From NCBI GenBank assembly GCA_964187655.1, contig CAXLMP010000108.1, forward strand, positions 20,478 to 84,477: DNA of 64,000 nucleotides, in the 5' to 3' direction. Shown piece by piece: positions 33,672 through 42,325 of the stretch; positions within the stretch are counted from its first letter, which is position 1; each line of letters begins with the position of its first letter. The stretch comes from Lentimonas sp002292345 (GTDB lineage Bacteria > Verrucomicrobiota > Verrucomicrobiia > Opitutales > Coraliomargaritaceae). A program made the position numbers and the translations under genes. A model generated the notes under the pieces. That model saw nothing but the letters and a program-made list of their open reading frames with translations. It made no database searches and was not told the DNA's origin.

Positions 33672-35108
33672 ATGAAAACCAACACACTAGACCAGCAACA
33701 CTTCGAAGTCGTCATCATCGGCGCAGGCATGGCTGGTATGGCCGCGGGCATTCGCCTCGCGCTCGCAGGAAAGAACGTCGTCATCCTAGAGAAGCACAAT
33801 GCCAGCGGCGGGCTCAACTCATTCTACAGCATCGAAGGGCGCAAATACGATGTCGGCCTGCACGCGATGACCAACTTTGTACCCAAAGGCACCAAAGGCA
33901 CCCCTCTCACCAAGCTGCTTCGCCAACTGCGCATCCCTTACGATGCCCTCGACCTCTGCCAGCAAAATGGCTCACGTATCGTCTTCCCTAGCTGCGATCT
34001 ACAATTCAGCAACGATTTCGCCCTATTTGAAGCTGAAGTCGCCCGCGCCTTCCCCAAGCAGATCGATGGCTTTCGCGCCCTCGCCGAAGAGGTGCGCACC
34101 CTCGACGCCTTTAACCTCGGCGCCATCCCCGCCTCCGCGCGCGCAGCAGTGCAGCGCCATATTTCCGATCCCTTGCTCGAAGATATGATCTTCTGCCCCG
34201 TCATGTATTACGGTAGCGCTGAAGAGCACGATATGGACTACGGACAGTTCTGCATCATGTTTCGCTCGCTTTTTTTCGAGGGCTTTGCCCGTCCGTTCGA
34301 CGGCGTGCGCGTAATCATCAAGCTCTTGCAGGACAAATACCGTTCACTCGGCGGCATTCGTAAAATGAAGTGCGGCATCAAGCAGATCCATACCAGCGGC
34401 AACAAAGCTAACGCGGTTGAGCTCGACAACGGTGCCGTACTGACCACCGACAAGATCATCTCTACCGCCGGCGTGGTCGAAACCACTCGTATGTGCGATG
34501 ACCAACCGAGCGACGCAGGCAGCGACAATATCGGCCAGCTTAGCTTTACTGAAACGATCACCGCACTCGGCCAGCAACCCACCGACTTTGGCTGGGACGA
34601 TACCATCATCTTCTTCAACACCCGCGAACGCTTCCATTACGCAGCTGTCAAAGACGAATTAGTCGATCCAACCAGCGGCGTCATTTGCTTCCCCAACAAC
34701 TATCAATACGGCAACGGCCGCAAACTCGACGAAGGCTTCCTGCGCATCACCGCAATGGCCAACCACGACAAATGGTGCGCGCTCAGTGACACCGACTACC
34801 TTGCTCAAAAAACGCACTGGTATCAAGCACTACAAAACGTCGCCCTCGGCATCTTACCCGCACCAAAGAATGGCCTCAGCCTCGACACCGCCCGCATCGC
34901 CAGCGACATGTTCACCCCGCGCACCGTGCGCAAGTTTACCGGACATCTCAACGGCGCAATTTACGGCGCACCGCACAAGATAAAGAACGGTCGTACGCAT
35001 TTAGACAACGTCTACCTCGCCGGCACCGACCAAGGCTTCCTCGGCATCATCGGCGCCATGCTCAGCGGCATCTCTATGGCAAACTTGCACGTGCTACAAG
35101 GCGATTGA
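33672..35108 (+). CDS. Phytoene desaturase/CrtI-like FAD-dependent oxidoreductase
   Basis: 478 residues. The dinucleotide-binding start VVIIGAGMAGMAAGIRLALA and the CrtI-type ASGGLNSFYSIEGRKYDVGL place it in the phytoene-desaturase/retinol-saturase branch of FAD oxidoreductases, as does the end motif VYLAGTDQGFLGIIGAMLSG. The family reduces, desaturates or isomerises polyene and lipid chains. Linkage to a ketosynthase and carrier protein suggests it acts on an acyl chain. Similar FabF, ACP and CrtI-like sets occur in polyene and ladderane-type candidate clusters; that comparison is from memory, not a search. Confidence 0.83.
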   Translation: MKTNTLDQQHFEVVIIGAGMAGMAAGIRLALAGKNVVILEKHNASGGLNSFYSIEGRKYDVGLHAMTNFVPKGTKGTPLTKLLRQLRIPYDALDLCQQNGSRIVFPSCDLQFSNDFALFEAEVARAFPKQIDGFRALAEEVRTLDAFNLGAIPASARAAVQRHISDPLLEDMIFCPVMYYGSAEEHDMDYGQFCIMFRSLFFEGFARPFDGVRVIIKLLQDKYRSLGGIRKMKCGIKQIHTSGNKANAVELDNGAVLTTDKIISTAGVVETTRMCDDQPSDAGSDNIGQLSFTETITALGQQPTDFGWDDTIIFFNTRERFHYAAVKDELVDPTSGVICFPNNYQYGNGRKLDEGFLRITAMANHDKWCALSDTDYLAQKTHWYQALQNVALGILPAPKNGLSLDTARIASDMFTPRTVRKFTGHLNGAIYGAPHKIKNGRTHLDNVYLAGTDQGFLGIIGAMLSGISMANLHVLQGD

Positions 35109-35109
35109 A

Positions 35110-35448
35110 TCAGCCCGGAGGCCACGCCATCGCGCGATCACCAAGCACATGCACGTGCAGGTGCGGCACAGCTTCACCGCCGTCTTTGCCGTTGTTGATC
35201 ACGATGCGAAAGCCCCTCTTCAAGTTAAGCGACTTCGCAACCGAAGCTGCGGTGAGTAAAAGATGCCCGAGAAGTGCCGCATCCTCAGGCTGCGCCTCGG
35301 CTACACGAGGAATCGCCTGCTTCGGGATTACGAGGAAATGAGTCGGCGCCTGCGGGTCGATGTCGTGAATAACGATGCATTGACCGTCTTCGTATTCGAT
35401 CTTGGCAGGAATCTCGCGGGCGATAATTTTTTCGAATAGTGTGCTCAT
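35110..35448 (-). CDS. HIT family (histidine triad) nucleotide-binding protein
   Basis: 112 residues from the ATG giving MSTLFEKIIAREIPAKIEYE, the usual HIT start; the frame is open further upstream but not conserved. The active motif HLHVHVLG is near the end, preceded by the conserved VINNGKDGGEAVPH. Hint-type proteins hydrolyse adenosine phosphoramidates and acyl-adenylates in the cytoplasm. It is convergent with the oxidoreductase gene with only one base between stop codons. Confidence 0.95.
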   Translation of the reverse strand: MSTLFEKIIAREIPAKIEYEDGQCIVIHDIDPQAPTHFLVIPKQAIPRVAEAQPEDAALLGHLLLTAASVAKSLNLKRGFRIVINNGKDGGEAVPHLHVHVLGDRAMAWPPG

Positions 35449-35521
35449 GGAGAAAACAGTAAGTAGAGTTTCGATGCAAAACGAGTCCGAAGGGTATACC
35501 CCTTCATTTTGGTTTTGTGAT

Positions 35522-35539
35522 ACAGACATTCCTGTCTGT
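35522..35539. repeat. Short REP-like hairpin (ACAGACA/TGTCTGT)
   Basis: A perfect 7-bp stem with a 4-nt TTCC loop, upstream of the HIT gene. It has the same 7-4-7 architecture as 35862-35879, the two differing by a compensated base pair (A-T versus G-C), which suggests a repeat family under structural constraint. Confidence 0.5.
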
Positions 35540-35861
35540 TCTTTATACACATCTCTAGCCTCTAACTTAGGATACGTAAAATTAACCGCCCGCTCCGCTT
35601 GAGAACGCCGAGGACGCGGGGATCTTGAGATAAATGAGATTCAAGTTAGCCAATTGTTCAGATTCTCACGCGCAATACACTCTTTTTTGCTCAAACCACC
35701 CCCTCCGCGTCCTCCGCGAACTCTAGTGACGGTAGGGAACGGACGGTTTAACCAGCAGTTGAATGGTTCAGACGCAAGTAGAGCGACCGAAGAAGATGCC
35801 TATAAACTTCAGACATTCCTGTATCTCGCTACGGCAGAGGCCGACCAAAGACAATAAGACA

Positions 35862-35879
35862 ACAGGCAGTAATGCCTGT
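35862..35879. repeat. Short REP-like hairpin (ACAGGCA/TGCCTGT)
   Basis: A perfect 7-bp stem with a GTAA loop, 13 nt past the stop codon of the minus-strand gene that ends at 35893. It is a probable relative of the hairpin at 35522 and could also act as a terminator. Confidence 0.5.
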
Positions 35880-35892
35880 CTCACATTCAATC

Positions 35893-36369
35893 CTACAAGA
35901 CGACGACTTGTAACTGCGAGCCGCGCATCGCCCAGGCGCAGGCGAGTTCATCGATCCAGCCGCGGACGCGGTCGTATTGTTGTTGCCGTTTCTTGGTCCA
36001 GTACGCGCCATCGGGGCACACGGCTTCGCGCAGACCCGTGACAAGTAGCAACGCGGCGCGGCGACCAGCCAGCTTTTTCATTTCCCCAACAATCGCCAGA
36101 CGAATCCATAGCGGGCTAAAATTCTCGACCGATGGCACGTGCCAATGGGCAAAGGCCAACTCGCTCTCCTCCGACGCGCCAAAGTGTAAGCGCGCGAGGC
36201 GATTGGCACAGTCGCTCAGCGAAACTTCAATCAACTCACTATCTTGCTCTTGACTGAAAAAGTCGAGCGCGCGGCGGGCGTGTTCAGCACGATCTGGCGC
36301 AGAGGCTCCGGTACGAGCGAGCACCTCGTTCAACGTCCGCAGTTGTTCGACTGGGTCACTTTTTGCCAT
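35893..36369 (-). CDS. Hypothetical protein overlapping nrdR
   Basis: 158 residues, soluble and helix-rich, with many Ala, Arg and Glu and a Trp-containing middle (FAHWHVPSVENFSPLWIRLA). I recognise no family. Its start overlaps the end of nrdR by 14 nt in another frame, so the two are probably translationally coupled. The C-terminal part has a basic stretch (YWTKKRQQQYDRVRGW) that could contact nucleic acid. Whether it works with NrdR is open. Confidence 0.72.
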   Translation of the reverse strand: MAKSDPVEQLRTLNEVLARTGASAPDRAEHARRALDFFSQEQDSELIEVSLSDCANRLARLHFGASEESELAFAHWHVPSVENFSPLWIRLAIVGEMKKLAGRRAALLLVTGLREAVCPDGAYWTKKRQQQYDRVRGWIDELACAWAMRGSQLQVVVL

Positions 36370-36826
36370 GCTCGGTCGATTTCTTCAGATCGAGTATTTC
36401 TTGGGCCAATTCGGTGAGATCGCGAAAGTCCTTATACACGGAGGCGTAGCGCACATAGGCAATCTGATCGAGGTGCTTCAGTCGCTGCATGACACACTCC
36501 CCGATCGCTTGGGATGGAATCTCGTGGTCGTATTCTTTTTCGAGTGAGGCCAGCACGTCAGCGATGAGCATCTCGATTTGCATCACATCAATCGGCCGCT
36601 TTTGGACGGCTTTCTTTAACCCTCCAAGTAATTTAGCACGGTCGAAATCTTCGCGGCGACCATCGCGCTTAACCACTTGCTGGTCGGCGCGCAACACTTC
36701 CTCAATCGTAGTAAAGCGATAGCCACAATCTAGGCACTCGCGGCGGCGACGAATCGAGGTTTCGTTTTTACCAGTTCGGGTATCAAGCACTTTCGTCTCA
36801 ATGGAGGCACATTTTGGGCAACGCAT
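36356..36826 (-). CDS. nrdR: Transcriptional repressor NrdR
   Basis: 156 residues, standard. The N-terminal zinc ribbon has MRCPKCASIETKVLDTR and RECLDCGYRFTT, and the ATP-cone has VVKRDGRREDFDRAKLLGGL. NrdR senses ATP/dATP and represses ribonucleotide reductase genes by binding NrdR boxes. No nrd genes are in the window. It overlaps the unknown gene downstream by 14 nt. Confidence 0.96.
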   Translation of the reverse strand: MRCPKCASIETKVLDTRTGKNETSIRRRRECLDCGYRFTTIEEVLRADQQVVKRDGRREDFDRAKLLGGLKKAVQKRPIDVMQIEMLIADVLASLEKEYDHEIPSQAIGECVMQRLKHLDQIAYVRYASVYKDFRDLTELAQEILDLKKSTEHGKK

Positions 36827-36888
36827 ATTTTAAGCAGTCAGATGTCGGAGTTCAGAAGACAGAAACTAGTAAATAACAGTGCACGCAC

Positions 36889-37452
36889 TTACAATTTTAA
36901 GAAATTTTCGAGCACCTTCATGCCCTCTTGCGTCGCAAGCGACTCGGGGTGAAACTGCACTCCCCAAACTGGGAGGTCTTTGTGAGCTAGGCCCATGATT
37001 TCGCCTTCGTCCGTTTCGGCGGTCACTTCAAGGCAATCGGGCAGTGTCGCCCGCTCGATGAGTAGCGAATGGTAGCGGGTGGCTTCCATCGGATTGGGCA
37101 AGCCTGCAAAAATATCCGTATTATGGTGCTTCACTGGCGAAGTTTTACCATGCATGAGGCGTTCTGCACGCACCACTTTGCCACCGAAATGCTGGCCAAT
37201 ACTTTGATGCCCGAGGCAAACCCCGAGCAGTGGTTTCTTGCCAGCGAAGGCCGCGATTATCGCCAAGCTCACCCCAGCCTCATTCGGCGAACAAGGTCCA
37301 GGCGAAATCATCACCCTATCTGGGTTCAGCTCTAGCGCCTGCTCCACAGTGATCGCATTGTTGCGGTAAACCTGTTGCTCGACCCCAAGTTCGCCAAAAT
37401 ATTGAACCAGATTGTAAGTGAAAGAGTCGAAATTATCGATGACTAATAGCAT
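36889..37452 (-). CDS. trpG: Anthranilate/aminodeoxychorismate synthase glutamine amidotransferase subunit
   Basis: 187 residues, a class I glutaminase: MLLVIDNFDSFTYNLVQYFG at the start, nucleophile Cys in PLLGVCLGHQSIGQ, and the His-Glu pair in VWGVQFHPESLAT. It feeds ammonia to the chorismate-binding subunit for tryptophan (TrpE) or folate (PabB) synthesis; in many bacteria one subunit serves both. It lies 36 nt downstream of trpB on the same strand, favouring tryptophan, but trpE is not seen. Confidence 0.92.
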   Translation of the reverse strand: MLLVIDNFDSFTYNLVQYFGELGVEQQVYRNNAITVEQALELNPDRVMISPGPCSPNEAGVSLAIIAAFAGKKPLLGVCLGHQSIGQHFGGKVVRAERLMHGKTSPVKHHNTDIFAGLPNPMEATRYHSLLIERATLPDCLEVTAETDEGEIMGLAHKDLPVWGVQFHPESLATQEGMKVLENFLKL

Positions 37453-37488
37453 ACTCAGTGAGGAGTGAACGGTGAAAGTGAATAGTGA

Positions 37489-38712
37489 TTACTGGTCTCC
37501 TAGAACACGAGCGACTTCCTGCACATCTTTATCACCGCGACCACTGAGGTTGCCGATGATGATCTGATCAGACGACATCTCGCTAGCGCGTTTCATGGTA
37601 TAAGCGATGCCGTGTGAGGATTCAAGTGCGGGCACAATGCCTTCGATCGAGCAAAGCGCCTTGAACGCGTCGAGCGCCTCGGCATCTGTCGCATAACCGA
37701 AGTCGATGCGGCCTTTCTCCTTGTAGTAAGCGTGCTCAGGGCCCACGGCCGCGTAGTCGAGTCCTGCAGATACAGAGTGCGTCAGATCGATTTGACCATC
37801 CTCGTCCTGTAAAATCCAAGTCTTGGCTCCTTGCAGCACGCCCAACTGACCACCTTCAAATCGAGCCGCATGGTGCCCGCGAGTGATTGACTCGCCACCA
37901 GCTTCAACACCAGTGAGTTTGACATTCAAATCTTGCAGAAAAGCAAAAAAGATACCGATCGCATTTGAACCACCACCGACACAGGCGGCGATTTCGTCCG
38001 GTAAGCGACCTTCTTTCTCCATAATCTGGCGGCGACACTCTTCACCGATCACACGATGAAAGTCGCGTACCATCATTGGGAAGGGATGCGAACCAAGTGC
38101 AGAACCGATAATGTAATGCGTGGTGCGGATATTGGTGACCCAATCGCGCATCGCTTCGTTGACTGCTTCCTTGAGCGTGCGCTGCCCCGCGGTGACACTC
38201 CGCACCTCAGCACCACAGAGGCGCATACGGTAAACGTTCAACGCTTGACGACGCATATCCTCCTCGCCCATGTAAATCACGCATTCGAATCCCATCTTGG
38301 CACACATCGCAGCAGTGGCGATACCATGCTGACCCGCGCCTGTTTCCGCGATGATGCGCTTCTTGCCCATTCGCTTAGCGAGCAGCGCTTGGCCGATAGC
38401 ATTGTTGATCTTATGCGCCCCGGTGTGGAGCAAATCTTCGCGCTTTAAGTAGATTTTAGCCCCACCGCAGTGCGCTGTCAGCCGTTCGGCGAAATACAAA
38501 TTGGTCGGCCGGCCGGCGAACTCTCGGAGTTGAAAATCGAGTTCTTTTTGAAACTCGGGATCTTTACGTGCGGTCTCGTAGGCTTTGGTCAACTCAAACA
38601 GCGGCGTCATCAAAGTCTCGGGCACATACATGCCGCCATAGGTGCCGAAGTGGCCACGCACGTCAGGCAGGCTGACGGGATCGACTTCGAGGGATGGTCT
38701 TACGGTCTCCAT
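37489..38712 (-). CDS. trpB: Tryptophan synthase beta subunit
   Basis: 407 residues from the ATG at 38712; an upstream TTG would overlap the end of kdsB and lies before the conserved GHFGTYGGMYVPETLM. The PLP lysine is in LLHTGAHKINNAIGQALLA, the phosphate loop in CVGGGSNAIG, and the C-terminal monovalent-cation region in IGNLSGRGDKD. It joins indole and serine to make tryptophan. trpA is not adjacent, which is not rare. trpG follows within 36 nt. Confidence 0.96.
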   Translation of the reverse strand: METVRPSLEVDPVSLPDVRGHFGTYGGMYVPETLMTPLFELTKAYETARKDPEFQKELDFQLREFAGRPTNLYFAERLTAHCGGAKIYLKREDLLHTGAHKINNAIGQALLAKRMGKKRIIAETGAGQHGIATAAMCAKMGFECVIYMGEEDMRRQALNVYRMRLCGAEVRSVTAGQRTLKEAVNEAMRDWVTNIRTTHYIIGSALGSHPFPMMVRDFHRVIGEECRRQIMEKEGRLPDEIAACVGGGSNAIGIFFAFLQDLNVKLTGVEAGGESITRGHHAARFEGGQLGVLQGAKTWILQDEDGQIDLTHSVSAGLDYAAVGPEHAYYKEKGRIDFGYATDAEALDAFKALCSIEGIVPALESSHGIAYTMKRASEMSSDQIIIGNLSGRGDKDVQEVARVLGDQ

Positions 38713-38744
38713 GGATAGAATACGGCTGTGCGCAGGGCGCTTTG

Positions 38745-39494
38745 TCAAGCTGGCAGACGCGCTTCAAACTCAGCAACGTCTTCAGGGGCATCAATTCCGA
38801 TGGTTGGTTGATCAGTTATGCCGACATGAATCCGATAGCCGTGCTCCATCGCGCGCAGTTGCTCCAGTTTCTCTATGTTTTCGAGAACGCCAGGCTCAAG
38901 TGTCGAAAATGCACTCAAAAAATCGGCATCGTAGGCGTAAAGTCCGAGATGGCGGTAACACGGATGCGCCGCCAGCCATGCCGCATCGACCGTACCACCT
39001 GCAGCCCGAGCAAACGGAACTGGCGAACGCGAGAAATATAGCGCCATGCCCGATCGATCGCGGACGACTTTGACTTGGTTGGGATTGGCAAAGTCTTCTG
39101 GGCGCTCAAATCGGATCGCCAAAGTCGACATCGCCGCACCAGTTGCGAGCCCCGCCACCAAGGCACGAATCTGCTCGCCAGTAACGAGCGGTTCGTCGCC
39201 TTGCACATTGATCACTGCGGCCGCACCAATCGATGCATTGGCCTCGGCGAGACGATCTGTGCCACTGAGGTGATCGGCACGCGTGCGCACCACATCGAAG
39301 CCCGCACTACTAAGGCAGCTTTCAAGCGCATCGTCGTCCACCGCAAAATAGAGCGGAAACTCTGGCGCCACCGCACGTATGCGCTCGGCCGTCCAAACGA
39401 TGATCGGCTTGCTCCGCACTTCATGCAGCAGCTTGCGTGGAAAACGAGTGGAAGCCAGTCGAGCTGGCACGATAATGGAAGGGGTCTTTGACAT
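38745..39494 (-). CDS. kdsB: 3-deoxy-manno-octulosonate cytidylyltransferase
   Basis: 249 residues from the ATG preceded by GGTGAG five bases upstream; an ATG 18 nt earlier has no such site. IIVPARLASTRFPRKLL is the CMP-Kdo synthetase nucleotide loop, followed by VINVQGDEPLV with the metal-binding Asp, and HLGLYAYDADFL. It activates Kdo with CTP for the lipopolysaccharide inner core, so it indicates a Gram-negative outer membrane. It lies 32 nt upstream of trpB and diverges from the rhodanese gene. Confidence 0.96.
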   Translation of the reverse strand: MSKTPSIIVPARLASTRFPRKLLHEVRSKPIIVWTAERIRAVAPEFPLYFAVDDDALESCLSSAGFDVVRTRADHLSGTDRLAEANASIGAAAVINVQGDEPLVTGEQIRALVAGLATGAAMSTLAIRFERPEDFANPNQVKVVRDRSGMALYFSRSPVPFARAAGGTVDAAWLAAHPCYRHLGLYAYDADFLSAFSTLEPGVLENIEKLEQLRAMEHGYRIHVGITDQPTIGIDAPEDVAEFEARLPA

Positions 39495-39524
39495 TTGCTC
39501 ACCAATCATCATGAAAGTTCGCCA

Positions 39525-39845
39525 ATGAACAAGGAAATCAGTGCTCTTGAAGCCTCTATTTTACGTAATAACAACGAAGACGTGATCCTTCTCGACGTGC
39601 GAGACGGCTCGGAGCTGGAAATTTGTCGTATCGAAAATGCCCTGCACATTCCGATGAACGAGATTCCCGAGCGTTGCGAGGGCCTACCATTGGACCGGCC
39701 TTTGATAGTATTTTGCCACCACGGCATGCGCAGTATGAATGTGCTGCACTATCTCGAATCCCGTGGCTTCGAAAACGTTATCAACATGGGGGGCGGCATC
39801 CACGCATGGGCCACCGATGTGGACAGCTCCACTCCGCTCTACTAA
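39525..39845 (+). CDS. Rhodanese-like domain protein
   Basis: 106 residues, one rhodanese domain. The active loop is CHHGMRS, a six-residue loop with the catalytic Cys kept, preceded by VILLDVRDGSELEI and ending INMGGGIHAWATDVD. Such single-domain proteins pass persulfide sulfur in sulfur trafficking. The start MNKEISALEASI is 31 nt from the divergent kdsB start. The sulfur donor and acceptor are unknown. Confidence 0.9.
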   Translation: MNKEISALEASILRNNNEDVILLDVRDGSELEICRIENALHIPMNEIPERCEGLPLDRPLIVFCHHGMRSMNVLHYLESRGFENVINMGGGIHAWATDVDSSTPLY

Positions 39846-39908
39846 AGATGATGCACCAAGCTTCCGAGCCAGAAAACACCCTGCGCTAAATACAGTGAAA
39901 ATAAGCTG

Positions 39909-42284
39909 CTATTTGGTCTGCATCCGATAGGCGCCATCCCAGTCGTCAGGGCCGCCACTCTTGATGAATTCACGACAACGTTGCGCCAAGACAGCGGAGG
40001 GGGTCGTCGGCGCAAACGCGCTGGATGGCTCGTGCGGCTCGGCTGCGACAAACTGCTCCAACGCAACGGCCCACTCTCCTTTGAAGTAAAGTTGCAACCC
40101 ATTCTCATAGAGCTCACGGCAGCGTAGCGCCGCCCCACGCTCTACCGTCCGATCCCATAGCTCAAAGATCTCCACTGGCTCGGTGCGCCCCTTCACCACG
40201 ATACGATCCAATGTGCGGTAAAACAAGTCAGGCAAGTGCGGCAACGCAGCTCGCAGCGTGGCCCCCGTCACTAAAGTATAGACACCATAACTCTTCGCAC
40301 CGCTTTCGCAGCGTGCCGCTAAATTCACTGAATCTCCCATCATCGTGTAGTTGAAGCGCACACGGCTGCCCATATTACCAATAACCGCGGCCCCGGTGTT
40401 GATCCCGATGCGGGTGCGCATCTGCTCGACGACTTCGGGCCATTGCCCCGACTGCACCCACTGGCTACGCAGCTCAGCGTGTCGTTCTTGCATACACAAT
40501 GCTGCCGCGCAGGAACGAGCGGCATGATCCTTAATTGGCAACGGCATACCAAACATCATCACGATCGCGTCGCCAATATATTTATCCAGTGTGCCGCCTT
40601 CCGCCTGCAAGGCATCGGTCATCGCACTGAGGTACTCATTCATCAAAGGCACCAGTTCATTGGGCGGCAACTGCTCTGAAAAGGCAGAGAATCCTTCCAC
40701 GTCCGAAAATAACGCCGTCACTTCTGCCTCGGTGCCGCCCAGCTCAGGATCGCGCCCCGACTCGACCATTTCGTCGACCAGTTCCGGCGACACATACGCA
40801 CCGAAAAGCGTCTTCATTCGTCGACGTTGCCACTCTTCTGAGCCTAACTTAAGTAACGCCACCAGCAGCACAGCACTCAACGCCGCACCAAGCGGAGCGA
40901 CCAGCGGGAGCACAAAATTTCCATTTGAAAAGCAATAGAACACCGCGGCGATATAGAGCAACACCACCGCCATCGAACTGATGCGCGTAAATACACGCCC
41001 AACCCCACTCCAAAGCGTGAGTGCGCTCACCAACAATGTCAGCAGCACGATCGAAGCAACACTGCCTCCATCACTCGGCCTGACAATGTATGCCTCGTCT
41101 TGAATTGTACGGTAAAGATTAGCATGCAGCCCAACTTTCGGCACTGGCTCGCGATTAAATGGCGTCGGTGCGATATCCTTCAACTGCGGATCGACTGGAC
41201 CGACAAAAATCACTTTATCTTTAAAACGCGAGAACCACATCAATTCTGCTTGCACCCGCTCCGTATCCCCACCCTCTGAAGCTTGACCCAAGGCATTTGC
41301 GCGCTCGAGCACTTCGCGAATACTGACATGCTCGCTCAAGTCACTTTGTTTCCAGCCTTCAAACCAATTCACTTCTAAAGATTGCCCCCATGCATCCAAT
41401 GGAATTCGCCTAAAGACCTCATCTCCTCGGCGGATCAATAGCTCATGGCCATCATACACCACTGATTCATTGCCTAACCCATGTGCCGCGAGGAACATCT
41501 CCAGCCCCAATGAAAACAAGCGCTGATGGGTGTAATGCGGCAGCACGTATGGCGACCATCCGTCTTTATCCACCAACTTCAACAACTCCCCCTCCACAAT
41601 CACTTCCGGCTCATTCAATGCATCCACCAAGTGCCGCAGCTTGCCATCCATTAAATGCCGAGAAAACAGTTCTCCCTCGACCTCGACCAAGGCCACCACC
41701 CAATACGGCACCGAACCTTGACTGAGTACCTCATCGACATTAGCGAGACCTAATCGACCACTTTCTTCAGTTAATATCGGAAAGGACGGCGCTTCAGGAA
41801 ATGGATTCTCGCGGGGATCGACATACTGATCGCGCCTCAGTGGCAGGACCGCATCCGCCGAAGTCGTACCAGTATAAGCCGCCGCCAAGACGACCTGATC
41901 TGTAAAATATTCAATCGATTGCCCAAACGAAATATCTCCTTTGCGAGCTCGTCCATAATCCAACAATGAACCCCCGGAAAACATCGAAAAAATAATATCA
42001 AAGCCAATCACTTTCGCTTCGCCAGGTCCCAGCAATGCATCCACCAACACACTGAAATTTTGCCGGTCCCAGGGTCGTGCGCCAATATAAGATACAGTAT
42101 CTGCATCTAAATCCACATATATGATCTGCGCCGTGGAGGACAACTCGCCACGAACCTCGTAACGCCAGCGCATCGCTTCTTGTTCCAAGCCATCCAACAC
42201 ACCTTCTGACCAAAGAAATACCCATACGCCAATCGATGCTCCAATCAGGCCACAATAAGAAATGAGTTGCTTCAGTCGATTCAC
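39909..42284 (-). CDS. CHASE2-domain adenylate/guanylate cyclase
   Basis: 791 residues with a GTG start. An N-terminal helix (LISYCGLIGASIGVWVFL) leads to a large periplasmic CHASE2 sensor (about 35-390), then membrane helices (about 395-470) and a cytoplasmic class III cyclase domain (about 520-680). The metal Asp residues are in ALFSDVEGFSAF and GDAIVMMFG, base-recognition Lys in LDKYIGD, and transition-state Asn/Arg in GDSVNLAARCESG, so the enzyme looks active and adenylate-type. The C-terminal tail after 690 is helical. It shares an operon with a FecR-like protein and a polysaccharide-ligase-like protein. Confidence 0.92.
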   Translation of the reverse strand: MNRLKQLISYCGLIGASIGVWVFLWSEGVLDGLEQEAMRWRYEVRGELSSTAQIIYVDLDADTVSYIGARPWDRQNFSVLVDALLGPGEAKVIGFDIIFSMFSGGSLLDYGRARKGDISFGQSIEYFTDQVVLAAAYTGTTSADAVLPLRRDQYVDPRENPFPEAPSFPILTEESGRLGLANVDEVLSQGSVPYWVVALVEVEGELFSRHLMDGKLRHLVDALNEPEVIVEGELLKLVDKDGWSPYVLPHYTHQRLFSLGLEMFLAAHGLGNESVVYDGHELLIRRGDEVFRRIPLDAWGQSLEVNWFEGWKQSDLSEHVSIREVLERANALGQASEGGDTERVQAELMWFSRFKDKVIFVGPVDPQLKDIAPTPFNREPVPKVGLHANLYRTIQDEAYIVRPSDGGSVASIVLLTLLVSALTLWSGVGRVFTRISSMAVVLLYIAAVFYCFSNGNFVLPLVAPLGAALSAVLLVALLKLGSEEWQRRRMKTLFGAYVSPELVDEMVESGRDPELGGTEAEVTALFSDVEGFSAFSEQLPPNELVPLMNEYLSAMTDALQAEGGTLDKYIGDAIVMMFGMPLPIKDHAARSCAAALCMQERHAELRSQWVQSGQWPEVVEQMRTRIGINTGAAVIGNMGSRVRFNYTMMGDSVNLAARCESGAKSYGVYTLVTGATLRAALPHLPDLFYRTLDRIVVKGRTEPVEIFELWDRTVERGAALRCRELYENGLQLYFKGEWAVALEQFVAAEPHEPSSAFAPTTPSAVLAQRCREFIKSGGPDDWDGAYRMQTK

Positions 42285-42325
42285 AGGAGATTAAACGTGT
42301 ATTAATTGACTAAGAATGCCAAGCC

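Larger units (their letters stand above)
35449..35892. other. Non-coding gap with short repeats
   Basis: 444 bp without a gene. It contains the hairpins at 35522-35539 and 35862-35879, a half copy near 35809 (AGACATTCCTGTAT), and an imperfect inverted pair: CGCCGAGGACGCGGGG near 35607 against CCCCTCCGCGTCCTCCGCG near 35698. It appears to be a repeat-collecting intergenic region. Confidence 0.55.
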
